Assembly (NCBI RefSeq): GCF_030272615.1
Contig: NC_081412.1
Location: 688,578,083 to 688,642,082 of the forward strand
Length of the DNA stretch: 64,000 nucleotides
Reading direction: 5' to 3'
Source of the DNA: Cryptomeria japonica
Lineage: Eukaryota; Streptophyta; Pinopsida; Cupressales; Cupressaceae
Below are positions 47,604-58,083 of the stretch, piece by piece (the stretch's first letter is position 1; each line of letters begins with the position of its first letter). The notes under the pieces are model-generated. The model saw only the letters and a program-made list of their open reading frames with translations, did no database searches and was not told the DNA's origin. The position numbers and the translations under genes are program-made.

Positions 47604-50385
47604 GTGTGTCCAATATTCTCATTTCGTTCGCTGCCTTTCTAGAAAAGATAAATTAACAGACGCAGAAATTTGATGTCAGAGTGAACAGTAATCTTAAATT
47701 TTTAACGCACAGTCTAATTTGTTGATGAAATTTTGGATAAAAATAAATATGTGAGGTTCTTTAAGCACTTGAAAACCCTAGAAACCCTAAAATGCGCTCA
47801 GTTTATTTACACATGAAAATTCCAGAAACAAAATCTCGAAAATCCGTAATCACTCTTACAATTTACAGAGTAAAAGACAAAAGATGTTAGCGAATCCGCA
47901 AGTAAATGGTCCAAATTCGTGGAATATATGTTAATGTGTTTGATTGGTATAATGAAGTAGAATACAAAATGCATTTTATCATAAAATGTCCATATATAGC
48001 ATATATACTTTAACGCGAGCATTTGAAAAGACTCACGGGACAGTTTTTTCATTAATGTTTCAGATCACATTAGTTATGCTGATATTGATCACATGAGACC
48101 ATCCGAAATGCCGAAGGTAAAGATTCTCACACATCTATTCGGAAACTCCTGTTTGCTTATCATCGACCGTGGAAATTCAAATTTTAAACTACATAGATGT
48201 ATGCAATCATAGCCCAGTCGATGATTTGAAATGGAGACAACCAAACAAGGCTTGTGGAATTTATTCTAAAACTAAACAAACATCGAAACGATCTTTTAAA
48301 CAAGCAATTGCGTCCTTGTAACTCCCATAACTTAAAACTTTGGGTGCAGTGGACGAGGCCACGTGCAAGTTCCGGGCAATTTTAATGGCTAGAATCTAGA
48401 TGCCCCAAGAATGTGACATCTAAACCATGGTTAAGAAGAAATAATTTACTGAGTCAAAGAGAAATCTAGTTGCTGAAATTTTTAAAAATCTTGCAGCTCA
48501 AGGACCATGTTATGACCCTCAAGAGGAGTGGATTTGTGTTCAGTTATAAGAAGGTTGAAATAAGGTCAAAGATGATGTAGAGGGAAGGAGTCTAAAAAAT
48601 AAAACAAACAAAAAAATTCCTGGAATATAAAAAATATTGAAATATTTTGTATATAGGGATCAGTCTTATGATTGCCAAAATGAGTTGATTTATTCCTTGC
48701 AGTAAAAAAGGAGGCTGATCTATAGTGAAAATTAATTACAGGATAGTGCAAAAGGCTAGATTAATAGAAAATCCCAAACCTTGAAAATTGAGAAATTCTT
48801 TTGTTCAAATGCCATGTCATGGTTGTGAAGCCAATGGGATATAGTTTTTCTGGAAAAATTGAAGGTGAAATATGTTGAAAATTATTAAAGAGGTTAGGGC
48901 TATTTGAAGTATTTTTAGATCCATCTATAATTGAAGTAGCTTGAGGGAACTTGGAAGTACAATCATTTGAATTAGAAAGGTACCAGGGTAAATGGAACCC
49001 TAGTTTCTGAAAGTAACCTTGCACTAATGCACTAAAATGATGAATAAACATAAACATATCTATAGAGATAAACCTAAAATGGCTAAATCTCTGAGAGATA
49101 CAAATCATGGCAACTACATATATTCATATGAGGAGAGGACTCATCAATTAGAGCCAGTGGAAGTCAAAGCTGGAGACCAAAATTGGAAAGCAGCATTGAA
49201 TTTGATTATTATATATCTTTGTACTTTTAGAAGTTTGAATATTCTCATATATATATCTTGATAGGTTAGTTGTGGGTTTTGTAGGAGTCCATTCCCATTT
49301 AAGAAAAGCTGAAACATAACAGCTAGACAGCTGAAAAGAAGCTTGAAGGACCAATAATTTAATCCCCTGATACACTATTTGTTATATCCCTAGGGTTTCT
49401 TAGTTCTAAGGTTACAGATTGTTGATGATCCAAAATTAGATTTGGAAAAGGCAGATTAGTTGCACATAGACTCATTCAATTATTAAGTTGAAACCACCAT
49501 GTGAGATCTAGAATAAACTGTAACTACAGATCTAAAAAAATCAACAATTTTCCTAACAATTCATTTATCAGCAGAATACAGTAGGGAGACATACAAGTGT
49601 CTTCATAGACTTGTTGGTAATTAACCTTTGTCCCCCCCCAGTAAACTAGTGCAGGTCCTTTGGTTAATGCTTGATTTGTTAGGGCTTCCTGGACTACCTG
49701 CAAATATAGGTTGCTTCTGGAAAGATGAGGATTTGTAGTGGTCTTTCTGATTGTGTGCTTGCTGCCTACAGTCTGAAGGTCTTCTACTTAGATTTGCAGC
49801 TCCAAACTGATTTGTTCTTGGTGCACTAGTGATAGGTTTGTGATCTGCCTCCTTGGAAACCATAAATAAGTGTTCTTGACTCCAGCATATGGTGATACTC
49901 TTTCACGCCTGAAGATGACACATGAATTATTTGTTAGACCTTGAACTGGAATAGTCAATGCCTAGGTAATAGGAAATGCAGTGATCAGATCTGGGGTTTG
50001 TCCTACAACAATGCACCACCTCTCAATTAGGCTCACAATTGCCAATGATGTCGCTTGGGGACTGTTTTCGCCCTTTAAAAGCCTATGTCATAATGAAATC
50101 TGCACACAAACCCTTGCATAGCAATATGAAATAGGTGAATAATAGTTGCAAAGATAAATGACTTTTGTACACAAGTTATGGGTTTCATCCCAACTTGGTC
50201 AGGGTTTTCATCTTGGTTTTCACTCAAAAACTCCTTTTATGATGCACCAAAAGAACCCTCAAGGATTGGACACATTGAATTTTAAAAATTTGAATTTAAT
50301 TTATTTATTTTTTTATTTTAATAATGATTAAATATGTACACTAGGAGTGTTTAAAAATACTTTTATTGATAAGCTAGACTCAATC
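47604..50385 (+). other. Putative PIG-A intron 1, proximal part
   Basis: Begins with GTGTGT. AT-rich, without recognisable exons. A minus-strand open frame at 49621-49863 (polar, Ser/Gln/Asn-rich, ending near a G-run) could be a remnant of a Copia gag C-terminal region, but no zinc knuckle or other diagnostic motif is visible. Minus-strand frames at 48566-49108 are not recognisable. Confidence 0.4.
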
Positions 50386-50619
50386 TTAGGAGGTGCGGGA
50401 CATGACAACCCAACCTCCACAAGATAGCTTGTCCCATAACAATTTCAAGCTAAGATGCTCAAATATCAGCACCCCTTCCCAAGTGGCACCCTCGAGTGGA
50501 AGCTTCTTCCATTTCACCAAATATTCTGGAATAACCTTGTTTCTCAACCTCTTTTCTCTCACATCAATGATAGTTTCAAGCTCCAAAATCAATTTTCCTT
50601 TATCGTCAAGTGGTGGCAG
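50386..50619 (-). pseudogene. Ty3/gypsy chromodomain (3' part of split pol)
   Basis: C-terminal chromodomain of a chromovirus-type integrase, which in these elements guides integration by binding chromatin. Recognisable motifs are KLILELETIIDVREKRLRNK and EYLVKWKKLPLEGATWE, with the aromatic/acidic pattern of chromodomains. The frame is directly continuous with the integrase fragment at 58084-59044 when insertion E is removed. Confidence 0.88.
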
Positions 50620-51299
50620 TGTTGACGTGTATTTTGTACACAATCATACACAGAATAAAATACCCAAAGGCATCTTATCCTCTCTTGAATAAAGTCGCTA
50701 ACTGCTGAAGATTTCGCAAGAAGGATCAGTTAGGATGACTCCAATGTTCTTTTTAGTAGGGTCTCTACGTGTGGATAAGCACCAGTGGTCGTTGTGATTG
50801 CTGTGTCATCAAGGGGCCTTACGTTGCCGAAGATTTTGCTAAACTAAACAAGCTTTTCAAAAAAATATCAAAAGGATAAGGTTTGCAAGAGGTCTAATCT
50901 AGTCTAACCCTAAGAATGACTTGATGTGGACTAGACTTGGTGAGATTCAACCAACTTCAATATTGCCATAAATTAACAACTCAATTGAAATTGATGCGAT
51001 CTTCTAAGGTAACAAATGATTTTTCAATACATCAAAGATCAGGAACACTACCACGAAGGTACATATCCAAGACACAACAATGATTGAAGGTTTGAGTGAT
51101 TCCAATATCTCCAGTCGACCACGCAAGGCGTTCCTACAATCAGCAAGAAGCTAGTGGTTTGGAAAGCGAATCCTACCAAAGATCAAGTCCAACACTTTGT
51201 CCTTCAAACTAACACACTACTTTGATTGATTGTGATTCAAGAAAATGTACAACCATGAAGATAACCAAGAGAATTGCAACAAAACACCATAACTTCAAT

Positions 51300-51308
51300 A
51301 TTTTATTG
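51300..51308 (-). terminator. Possible polyadenylation signal of the E ORF
   Basis: Minus-strand ATCAATAAAATA lies about 360 bases after the ORF stop. Confidence 0.4.
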
Positions 51309-51667
51309 ATCTCAAAGCCATCATGTACAACAATTGTTTGAATTCCTTTCTCCAAGCTCAATCTTGCTACAAAAGTAAATTGCTTCTAAACTCTAATCTC
51401 TCTAATACATCAAGAATTTCCAGCTCTCTCTAATTTCTAAATTATAAAATGAAATGAAATGAGGGTATAAATAGCATCCTCAATTACAATGAACGGTCTA
51501 GATCAAAAAGCAGATCAACGGTCAAGATCATGACACCTAAACCCTAATTAGGGTTTGTTACAAATAGCCTCCTTTTTACTGAACAATATTAAATGCATAG
51601 CCAAATATTAAATTTGGCACAAAAACCTAGGAGACATAGACCAATGACAATTAAGATGCCATGTCAT

Positions 51668-54600
51668 CTATAACAACCTTTCATCTAGAATCTTATTCCC
51701 TTTCCAATGCTCCTTTTTAGCATATGCAATGAATCTTGATACGATTCCTTCGATCTTAGCAATTGGAATCTCGGGAAGATTCTTCATTCTTTCTTCCAAG
51801 TGGATGACCTGATCAAATGCCTCGAGAAGAGCAGCGTCCCATCCAGGTTCAAGTTCCTTAGTCTTTTCAATCAAGAGCATGGTAGCAAACATCTGGTCCT
51901 GTTGCTCATCTGTGATATTAGCGTCCTTGCAAAAGATGACCTTGATTCTATCTTCTAATTCCTGCAAATCCACATCTGTCTCAACTTCGATCCTCCTGCC
52001 AAGAATGGTACGAAGTACCTCAAATACTCTGTCCTGGATCGGGTTGATCACCTCCTCAACATGGCTACATCTAGTACTGATATCCTCGAAGAGAACTTCC
52101 TTCATCTGGAGTAAGGTTGACCACTGAAGTAAACTGTGAGGTCCTCCATCCATGATCTTTTCCTGGGCTAAGACCTTCCTTGATGTTTGTCTGATTACTC
52201 GCAAGACAGGGATGATAACATCTTTGGTATGAGCAAAAGCGGCCACTGTTATCATCAAGTTGTGGATGATCTCAAGAACCTGAATAGCTCGGTGAATGGT
52301 CTGCATCATCCTTGTTGCAAATTCCGTGGCGACTGTATGAGATTTATCCATCCAAGTGCTCATATGCTGGACCATACTCCTGAATCTCTCTGCCTCACCA
52401 ATTGATTGAAGGGGAAGTGCCTGTATGGGTGATCTTGCTGGATCCTGACGTCCTAAAGGCTGATTGAGATGACTGAAATATGTTCTCCATGCACCAACTT
52501 CTCTCTCAAGCTTTCTATTTTTCTCCATTTCTTCCCTAAGCTTATCTTTCAACGCCTCAAACGAATCGGTGGCATCATCTAGTGTCTGCTCGGCTGTGGA
52601 TGGACCTAGCTCAAATGTCTCTATATCATATTCCTCTGCTAGGATCTCACCTTCGTACTTGTCCACGGCCGGTGTAGCTATCTGTAATTTTCTGGATCCA
52701 GTCTCATCTCTAATCATCTTGGACATCTTGGTAGCCTTCCTCTTCTCTGTCACTTCCTGGGAATGTCCAACAAGGCTCTCTAAATCAATCACATTGTCTT
52801 CGTCCTCGATCACAATCACCTTCGTTAATCTTTCCTTCAACCAATCCGGGATGGCCGATTTGGTTTCTTTAACCTGTATCTCCTTATGCAATGCTTCTTC
52901 TTCTCTAGGAGGAGATGTTACCTCGTCATTGTTCTTGTCTTCATGTAACTCATAATCTTGGAGAGATCCACTTGGTGACCCTTGAGGTGCCTGTCCTTCT
53001 TTATCATTCTGTACCATTGACTCCATGGACTCCTCTATCTCAGATGTCCTCTTCTCCTGTCGAGAAGATGTGCCGGATGAACGATCTCGGTTGGCCTCTT
53101 GCTTCCTCTTGGAGGATTCCCTTTTCTCAGGTCTCTCTTTCCTCTTTGAGCCTCTTGGAGGGGGATTGCCCTCACTTACACTTCGAAGGTTGCCTTTGCT
53201 TGCATTTCTGGGATTAGGATTACCCTCACTTACACTTGCTCCTCCTTCAATTGGTCTCTCTTCCAAAGTGAAAGTCATAGCTATGCCCTGTTCTCTCAAC
53301 TTCTGATGTTGCACATCAACCCATCTGCGAGTACAAGACAAGACTGGAGCCATCAAAGCATCAACCTCGGGCTCATTCCAATCTAACCTTACTGATTTGC
53401 TTTCTCGATCATAGGATGACTGGAGATGTCTGCCACTGTCCTGAGCTTGGTCGGCCACTCTGTAAATCTTGCATTTCCTGATGAAATCCAAAGGCAATCT
53501 AGAATGCATCTTTCTTTTTACTTCAAGATCGTCTAAGAGATTCATCATAAAATCTTCTATTTGAAACTCATGCTTAAACTTCCTACCGACTGTCTCCTCT
53601 ATATATCCATGTGGATCAAAGTTCTCCCTCAAGGCAAAGAATGAAAAAGAATACAAAGCTAACTCCTTCTCTGCATCATCCATGGCTAAAGCATTAGGAC
53701 ATACCTCCACTGAATTGCCCAATATGATAGGTACCGGAACTCCATTCCCATGCCTATGTCTGAACGCCTTCGCATAAGCTGCCAACTGTCTTGTTACCTC
53801 AAGTAACACTATTCTGTCTGTCGGATATCTCGGCAACATGTATGGAGGTGAAGGACATCCATGAACTCTGATATAAGTAAACTTTGGAAATTGGATAAAC
53901 CAAGCACCGTACCTCTTTACTAGTTCCTGTGCATCCTGAGATAATCTATTGTGGATCCCGCCTTGCAACGTCCTTGTGATGTTCATTGTGAAGGTATCAT
54001 TAACTAACTTGTAGTTGCTTCCCGGCAGATGATGCAAATGAACATAGGAATCACAAACTCTGACCTCACCGGGCCCTCTTCCAATCACTCCTCTGTGAGG
54101 TAGTCCTGCGTACTCGAAGCTCCTGATCAAGGCATAGATGACGTATGAACTCATGTGGAAGGACTTGGTAGCCTTGAGTCTCCTCAACTGTACGTCCAAG
54201 CAATGGCTAATCATTCTAGCCCAATGTATTGTTCCTTTTCCCTGAACTATCATCTGGATAAAGTAGAACATCCATTTTTCAAAGTAAAAAACTTGAGGTG
54301 CACCTGTGACTCGGTTGAGCATTGTAATCAAATCTCTGTACTCCTCCTGGAAATCAATCCTGTGTGGTGTGTTCGGGATCTTACTCAAACGAGGACGACT
54401 CTTGAGTAACCAGTTCTTGTTGATGATGCTTAGGCAAGCATTTGGATCATCTTCGTACATGGACTTGGCTCCTTCTATGCTCTTGTAGACCATATCTCTG
54501 TGCTCTGGAAGATGGAAAGCCTCATTTATAGCTTCCTCTGAAAGATAAGCTAAAGTGTTTCCTTCCTTGGACACGATCGTTCTGGATTGAGGATCATAAT

Positions 54601-54874
54601 GACGAGCACACTCGATCATCAACTCATGGCACTGTACTGCTGGAGGGAAGCCGGCCGCCTTAATGATGCCACTTTCAATTATCCTCCGGGCGACAGGTGA
54701 TGGCTTGCCAATGTAAGGGACCTCTCGAAACTTCTTCGTACTGAAGTTGCCCAAGTTGGTATCTCCAATGTTGCTCCACTTAGACACGATCTTGGTCTCC
54801 ACTTCTTCGGTTTTTTGATCTTCCTTCATGAGAGCTGGACGACTGGTGGATACTCCCGCCTTCGGGGTCGCCAT
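51668..54874 (-). CDS. Orphan ORF E, intact, 1,068 residues
   Basis: Product unknown. The frame is open without interruption. I start it at ATG 54874 (MATPKAGVSTSRPALMKEDQ) rather than the upstream ATG at 54913, because the preceding TTGTGTAG looks like a splice acceptor and the region before is non-coding in character. Residues ~1-480 look globular, with blocks such as YFEKWMFYFIQMIVQGKGTI and RYGAWFIQFPKFTYIRVHG. About 545-660 is charged low complexity with two SEGNP repeats and a basic nuclear-signal-like cluster (KRKERPEKRESSKRKQE, about 575-592). About 681-696 is VIVIEDEDNVIDLE, resembling a SUMO-interacting motif followed by acid residues. The rest is mostly helical (FEALKDKLREEMEKNRKLER). 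No retroviral enzyme domain. It could be a gag-like or regulatory accessory protein; both are guesses. Confidence 0.75.
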   Translation of the reverse strand: MATPKAGVSTSRPALMKEDQKTEEVETKIVSKWSNIGDTNLGNFSTKKFREVPYIGKPSPVARRIIESGIIKAAGFPPAVQCHELMIECARHYDPQSRTIVSKEGNTLAYLSEEAINEAFHLPEHRDMVYKSIEGAKSMYEDDPNACLSIINKNWLLKSRPRLSKIPNTPHRIDFQEEYRDLITMLNRVTGAPQVFYFEKWMFYFIQMIVQGKGTIHWARMISHCLDVQLRRLKATKSFHMSSYVIYALIRSFEYAGLPHRGVIGRGPGEVRVCDSYVHLHHLPGSNYKLVNDTFTMNITRTLQGGIHNRLSQDAQELVKRYGAWFIQFPKFTYIRVHGCPSPPYMLPRYPTDRIVLLEVTRQLAAYAKAFRHRHGNGVPVPIILGNSVEVCPNALAMDDAEKELALYSFSFFALRENFDPHGYIEETVGRKFKHEFQIEDFMMNLLDDLEVKRKMHSRLPLDFIRKCKIYRVADQAQDSGRHLQSSYDRESKSVRLDWNEPEVDALMAPVLSCTRRWVDVQHQKLREQGIAMTFTLEERPIEGGASVSEGNPNPRNASKGNLRSVSEGNPPPRGSKRKERPEKRESSKRKQEANRDRSSGTSSRQEKRTSEIEESMESMVQNDKEGQAPQGSPSGSLQDYELHEDKNNDEVTSPPREEEALHKEIQVKETKSAIPDWLKERLTKVIVIEDEDNVIDLESLVGHSQEVTEKRKATKMSKMIRDETGSRKLQIATPAVDKYEGEILAEEYDIETFELGPSTAEQTLDDATDSFEALKDKLREEMEKNRKLEREVGAWRTYFSHLNQPLGRQDPARSPIQALPLQSIGEAERFRSMVQHMSTWMDKSHTVATEFATRMMQTIHRAIQVLEIIHNLMITVAAFAHTKDVIIPVLRVIRQTSRKVLAQEKIMDGGPHSLLQWSTLLQMKEVLFEDISTRCSHVEEVINPIQDRVFEVLRTILGRRIEVETDVDLQELEDRIKVIFCKDANITDEQQDQMFATMLLIEKTKELEPGWDAALLEAFDQVIHLEERMKNLPEIPIAKIEGIVSRFIAYAKKEHWKGNKILDERLL

Positions 54875-55372
54875 ACCTACACAACATTTCATAATAAGAA
54901 CTAGATTTTGCAATGTATGACATAGATTAGATTAATTTTAGGAAACTTCATGATAAGTCCTTGAGTTATCATTTCCTAAAAAAAACGATTGAGCCACTGA
55001 AATTCAAAATTTCGAAATTCAAAAATTAAGGCAATGACGATCAAAAATTTAAAACAAAACAAGACTTTGCCATACCTCACTTAAGAGCTTAACTCTAAAA
55101 AGTAAAATAAAGAGAATCGCCTAGGCAAAATTAATGCTTGAAGCTTTTCCACGTGATCCTTCTTCAAACGAACGTCCACCTAACAATTCGCCACCTTTGG
55201 GGGGGGGTCTTTAACGTGATCTTTGACAAGTTCGCTCAACTTTAATCAAACTCGCACTCCTTTGGATGATGTTCGCACCACTTCCTTTGCTAAATTCGCA
55301 CACTCCTTTGTCTTCTCCAAATCGCATGTGAAGGATGTTGAATGATGGTTTGAAAATGAAATAAACCACTCC

Positions 55373-55382
55373 CCTTTATAGG
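55373..55382 (-). promoter_or_regulatory. TATA box upstream of orphan ORF E
   Basis: Minus-strand CCTATAAAGG, about 500 bases before the ORF start and 320 bases downstream of the hairpin array. The following GTTTATTTCATTTTC is a plausible leader start. Confidence 0.5.
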
Positions 55383-55703
55383 CGCTCACCCTCTTCATTA
55401 ACTCTAGGCCGACTTGGAAATTAAAAACAAATTTAAAATAAATTTAAAGGTCGACTTTTGTAAAAACAAAGAGATTCAAGCGCTCCAAAATTAATTATTA
55501 TTTAAATTAATAATTAATTAATTAAATGCCTTCGTTTTTAATTAATAAATTCGATTTTTTTTTAAAAGGCAAAAATTAATTAATAAATGCTTTGCGCTAT
55601 TTTTAAATGCTATCTTTAATTAAATTTATCGATTTTTAGCATTTAATAAAATTCAAAATGTTTTAGCACCAAAACTTGGAGAGGTGGAAAGATACAAACC
55701 ATA

Positions 55704-57629
55704 TTGCTCTGGTCCCTGACTGAGGGACAGGAGCGAACTTGCATTTTAGTCTTGATTCTTTTACCTTTTACGTTCAAAATCTCCGTCTTTACGTTGAAAC
55801 TGGCATGTTTACTAGGAATCTCGAGTTTGATCGACTTGATTTTGTGGATGAATGCCTTCTAGAGTTGATATCGCCCTGGTCCCTTGGTGAGGGACAGGAG
55901 CGAACCTTGTATTTTCTCCTTGACCTTTGTTTCTTCGATCACCAATCTTCATCATGAGGCAAGTAACGACGTCATCCCTCTATTCCACGCTTACTTTATT
56001 CGTCCTTAACAAGGCATTTTGATGTTTGAATGGTTTTCGCCCTGGTCCCTTGGTGAGGGACAGGAGCGAACTTTATGCTCTAGCCTAAATTTGTCGTTTT
56101 TACGCCTTGGCTTCTTGTTCATCGCCTTCCAAATGACGTTTTCAACCTTATATAATCTCGCTTTGACATGATTTTTGAAGGAAAATGGGTGATTTAATGA
56201 AAATCGCCCTGGTCCTTGCCTGAAGGACAGGAGCGATTTAGCTTCTTGGCTTAATTTGATCACCTTTTGACGTTTAACTTCCTCGCATATCATCTTCTTA
56301 AGAACACTTTGACCCTTTGCAACCTTGCACTATCGTAGTTTGACGTAGTTTTCAAAAGAAATGGCCAATATAGTGAATATCGCCCTGGTCCTTGCCTGAA
56401 GGACAGGAGCGATTTTTGGTATCTTGGGCTCATCTTTGTTTCCATCAATTTGCAATCGCCTTCACAATGTAGAATGAGGTCCTTTGATCCTTCTTGAACG
56501 TATGAAATGTGATTATCATTCAAAACTTAAGCCTCCATGAAGATTTCGCTCTGGTCCCTGACTGAGGGACAGGAGCGAATTTGGCCATTTGGTGCAAATC
56601 GTTCATCATATTAACTTGTAATTGTCTTCAAAGTGCAAAACGATGTTCTTTACTCCCTTTCAAACATTTAAAATGTGAATGGCAACTTAAATTTGGCCTC
56701 ATTTGAACATTTCGCTCTGGTCCCTGACTGAGGGACAGGAGCGAACTTAAGCATATAGTGCAATTCCTTCATCTTTGGCGGTCCTTGCAACTTCGTTCTT
56801 CGTCGATACACCTCAAAATGTCCTTGCCAGCTTGTATCCTGACTTAGAGTGGTTTAAACTTTGGAGGAAGGCAAGATAAATACTATTTCGCCCTGGTCCC
56901 TGGCTGAGGGACAGGAGCGATTTAGCTTCTTGGCTTAATTTGATCACCTTTCTGACTCCCAAAATTATCTTCAATGGACTCGATGTGGACCCTTTCACCT
57001 ATTCTTGGCATGAAATTCGTTCTAACTTGGTGAAAAATTGACCTAAGGCAAAAATCGCTCTGGTCCCTGACTGAGGGACAGGAGCGCCTAGGCCAATTTG
57101 GGCCTCACTTTGGTATCTTGTAATCTTCAATTTGTCTTCAACGAGTTCATTACACCCTCTTTGCTTGCCTCAAACTTAATGTTCACTTGATCTTTGCTCA
57201 AATTTTGCCCTATGAGGAATTTCGCTCTGGTCCCTGGGAGAGGGACGGGAGCTACCACTGATTTTCGCCCTGGTCCTTGACTGAGGGACAGGAGCGATTT
57301 AGCTTCAAAGTCATGTTTTCCTCGTGTTTGCGCTTCCAAATTATATTCAACTGATGCAACATATCTCCTTTGATCTCCTCAAATCGTCAAATTGTTCAAA
57401 TCCTGCAAGGACAAGGCAATGTTTGATTTCGAGCTCCGGTCCTTCACTGAGGGACAGGAGCGATTTTTGCTCCTGGCACATTTCCATGCTTGTGAAATTC
57501 TTCAAATTATATTCAACGGAAAGATCATGCCTCCCTTTATCACTTCCAATTCGAAATTCATCTTGATCCTGCAGAGATAGTAAGATTTTGAAAACCGAGC
57601 TCCGGTCCTTCACTGAGGGACAGGAGCGA
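55704..57629. repeat. Array of 13 hairpin motifs, ~167-bp period
   Basis: A 33-35-bp imperfect palindrome recurs 13 times. Starts: 55704, 55871, 56037, 56204, 56380, 56546, 56712, 56888, 57055, 57222, 57265, 57429, 57595. The core in most copies is GTCCCTGACTGAGGGAC or a close variant, flanked by CGCYCTG and AGGAGCG. Successive spacings are 167, 166, 167, 176, 166, 166, 176, 167, 167, 43, 164 and 166. Spacers are related but clearly more diverged than the motifs; for example TTTAGCTTCTTGGC recurs after copies 4 and 8. It lies between the 5' terminus of insertion E and its TATA box. Confidence 0.95.
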
Positions 57630-58083
57630 TTTTGCTCCTACAGGCCAAAATATCAAGATTTTGGGAGTTTAATCACTTCACAAGGCAAAACAAGTCATTT
57701 CCAATGCCCGGGATCAATTATCAAAATTTTCAAAATTTGGTCAAAATTACTCAATCGGACAAAAAAAATCAAAATCCCATCATTCACACTTAGACAAATT
57801 TGGACTCTGCATTCAAAATTCCAATTGAAACTAGACCAACTTACTCAGCCTCTGGCGAATTTACTTTATTCAGAATTGCATTCCACGAGAGGAAGCTCAA
57901 AGCTCAAAATTGGATTGGACTTTGGCTTGAAAACACAGTAACAGAAACCCTAAGGTTTGACCCTAGTCCAGACAACTGGCATTCTAAACCAAAACCCTAA
58001 AAAGCCAAGAGAAAGGCGAGCAAAAACGAGCAAAAAGAGGGGGTCCCCATTTAAATGGGGCGATGTGTGAAATGGTCACAACA

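Larger units (their letters stand above)
50620..58083 (-). mobile_element. Insertion E: 7.46-kb element with TG...CA ends, no LTR pair seen
   Basis: On the minus strand it begins TGTTGTGACC (58083) and ends CGTCAACA (50620). The target duplication is GGCAG (plus strand) at 50615-50619 and 58084-58088. Removing the element plus one target copy rejoins the gypsy integrase and chromodomain frame without losing or gaining a base, so the boundaries are secure. In transcript order it holds a subterminal palindrome CCCCATTTAAATGGGG (58045-58060), a 13-copy hairpin array (57629-55704), a TATA box (55382), a 1,068-codon ORF (54874-51668), an AATAAA signal (about 51305) and ~0.7 kb of tail. The first and last kilobase do not resemble each other, so it is not a standard two-LTR element. 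A giant solo LTR carrying a gene is the simplest reading. Confidence 0.85.

Noticed and set aside
49621-49863. Minus-strand frame as a Copia gag fragment
   Set aside because: Composition is compatible but no zinc knuckle or conserved block is visible, so it was not listed as a feature.
51466-51474. Plus-strand TATAAATAG as a promoter in the E tail
   Set aside because: It points away from any recognised gene; as likely chance in AT-rich DNA.
55704-57629. Regularly spaced palindromic repeats could suggest a CRISPR array
   Set aside because: Spacing is ~167 bp, spacers are related to each other, there are no cas genes, and the context is plant DNA; it is part of a transposable element.
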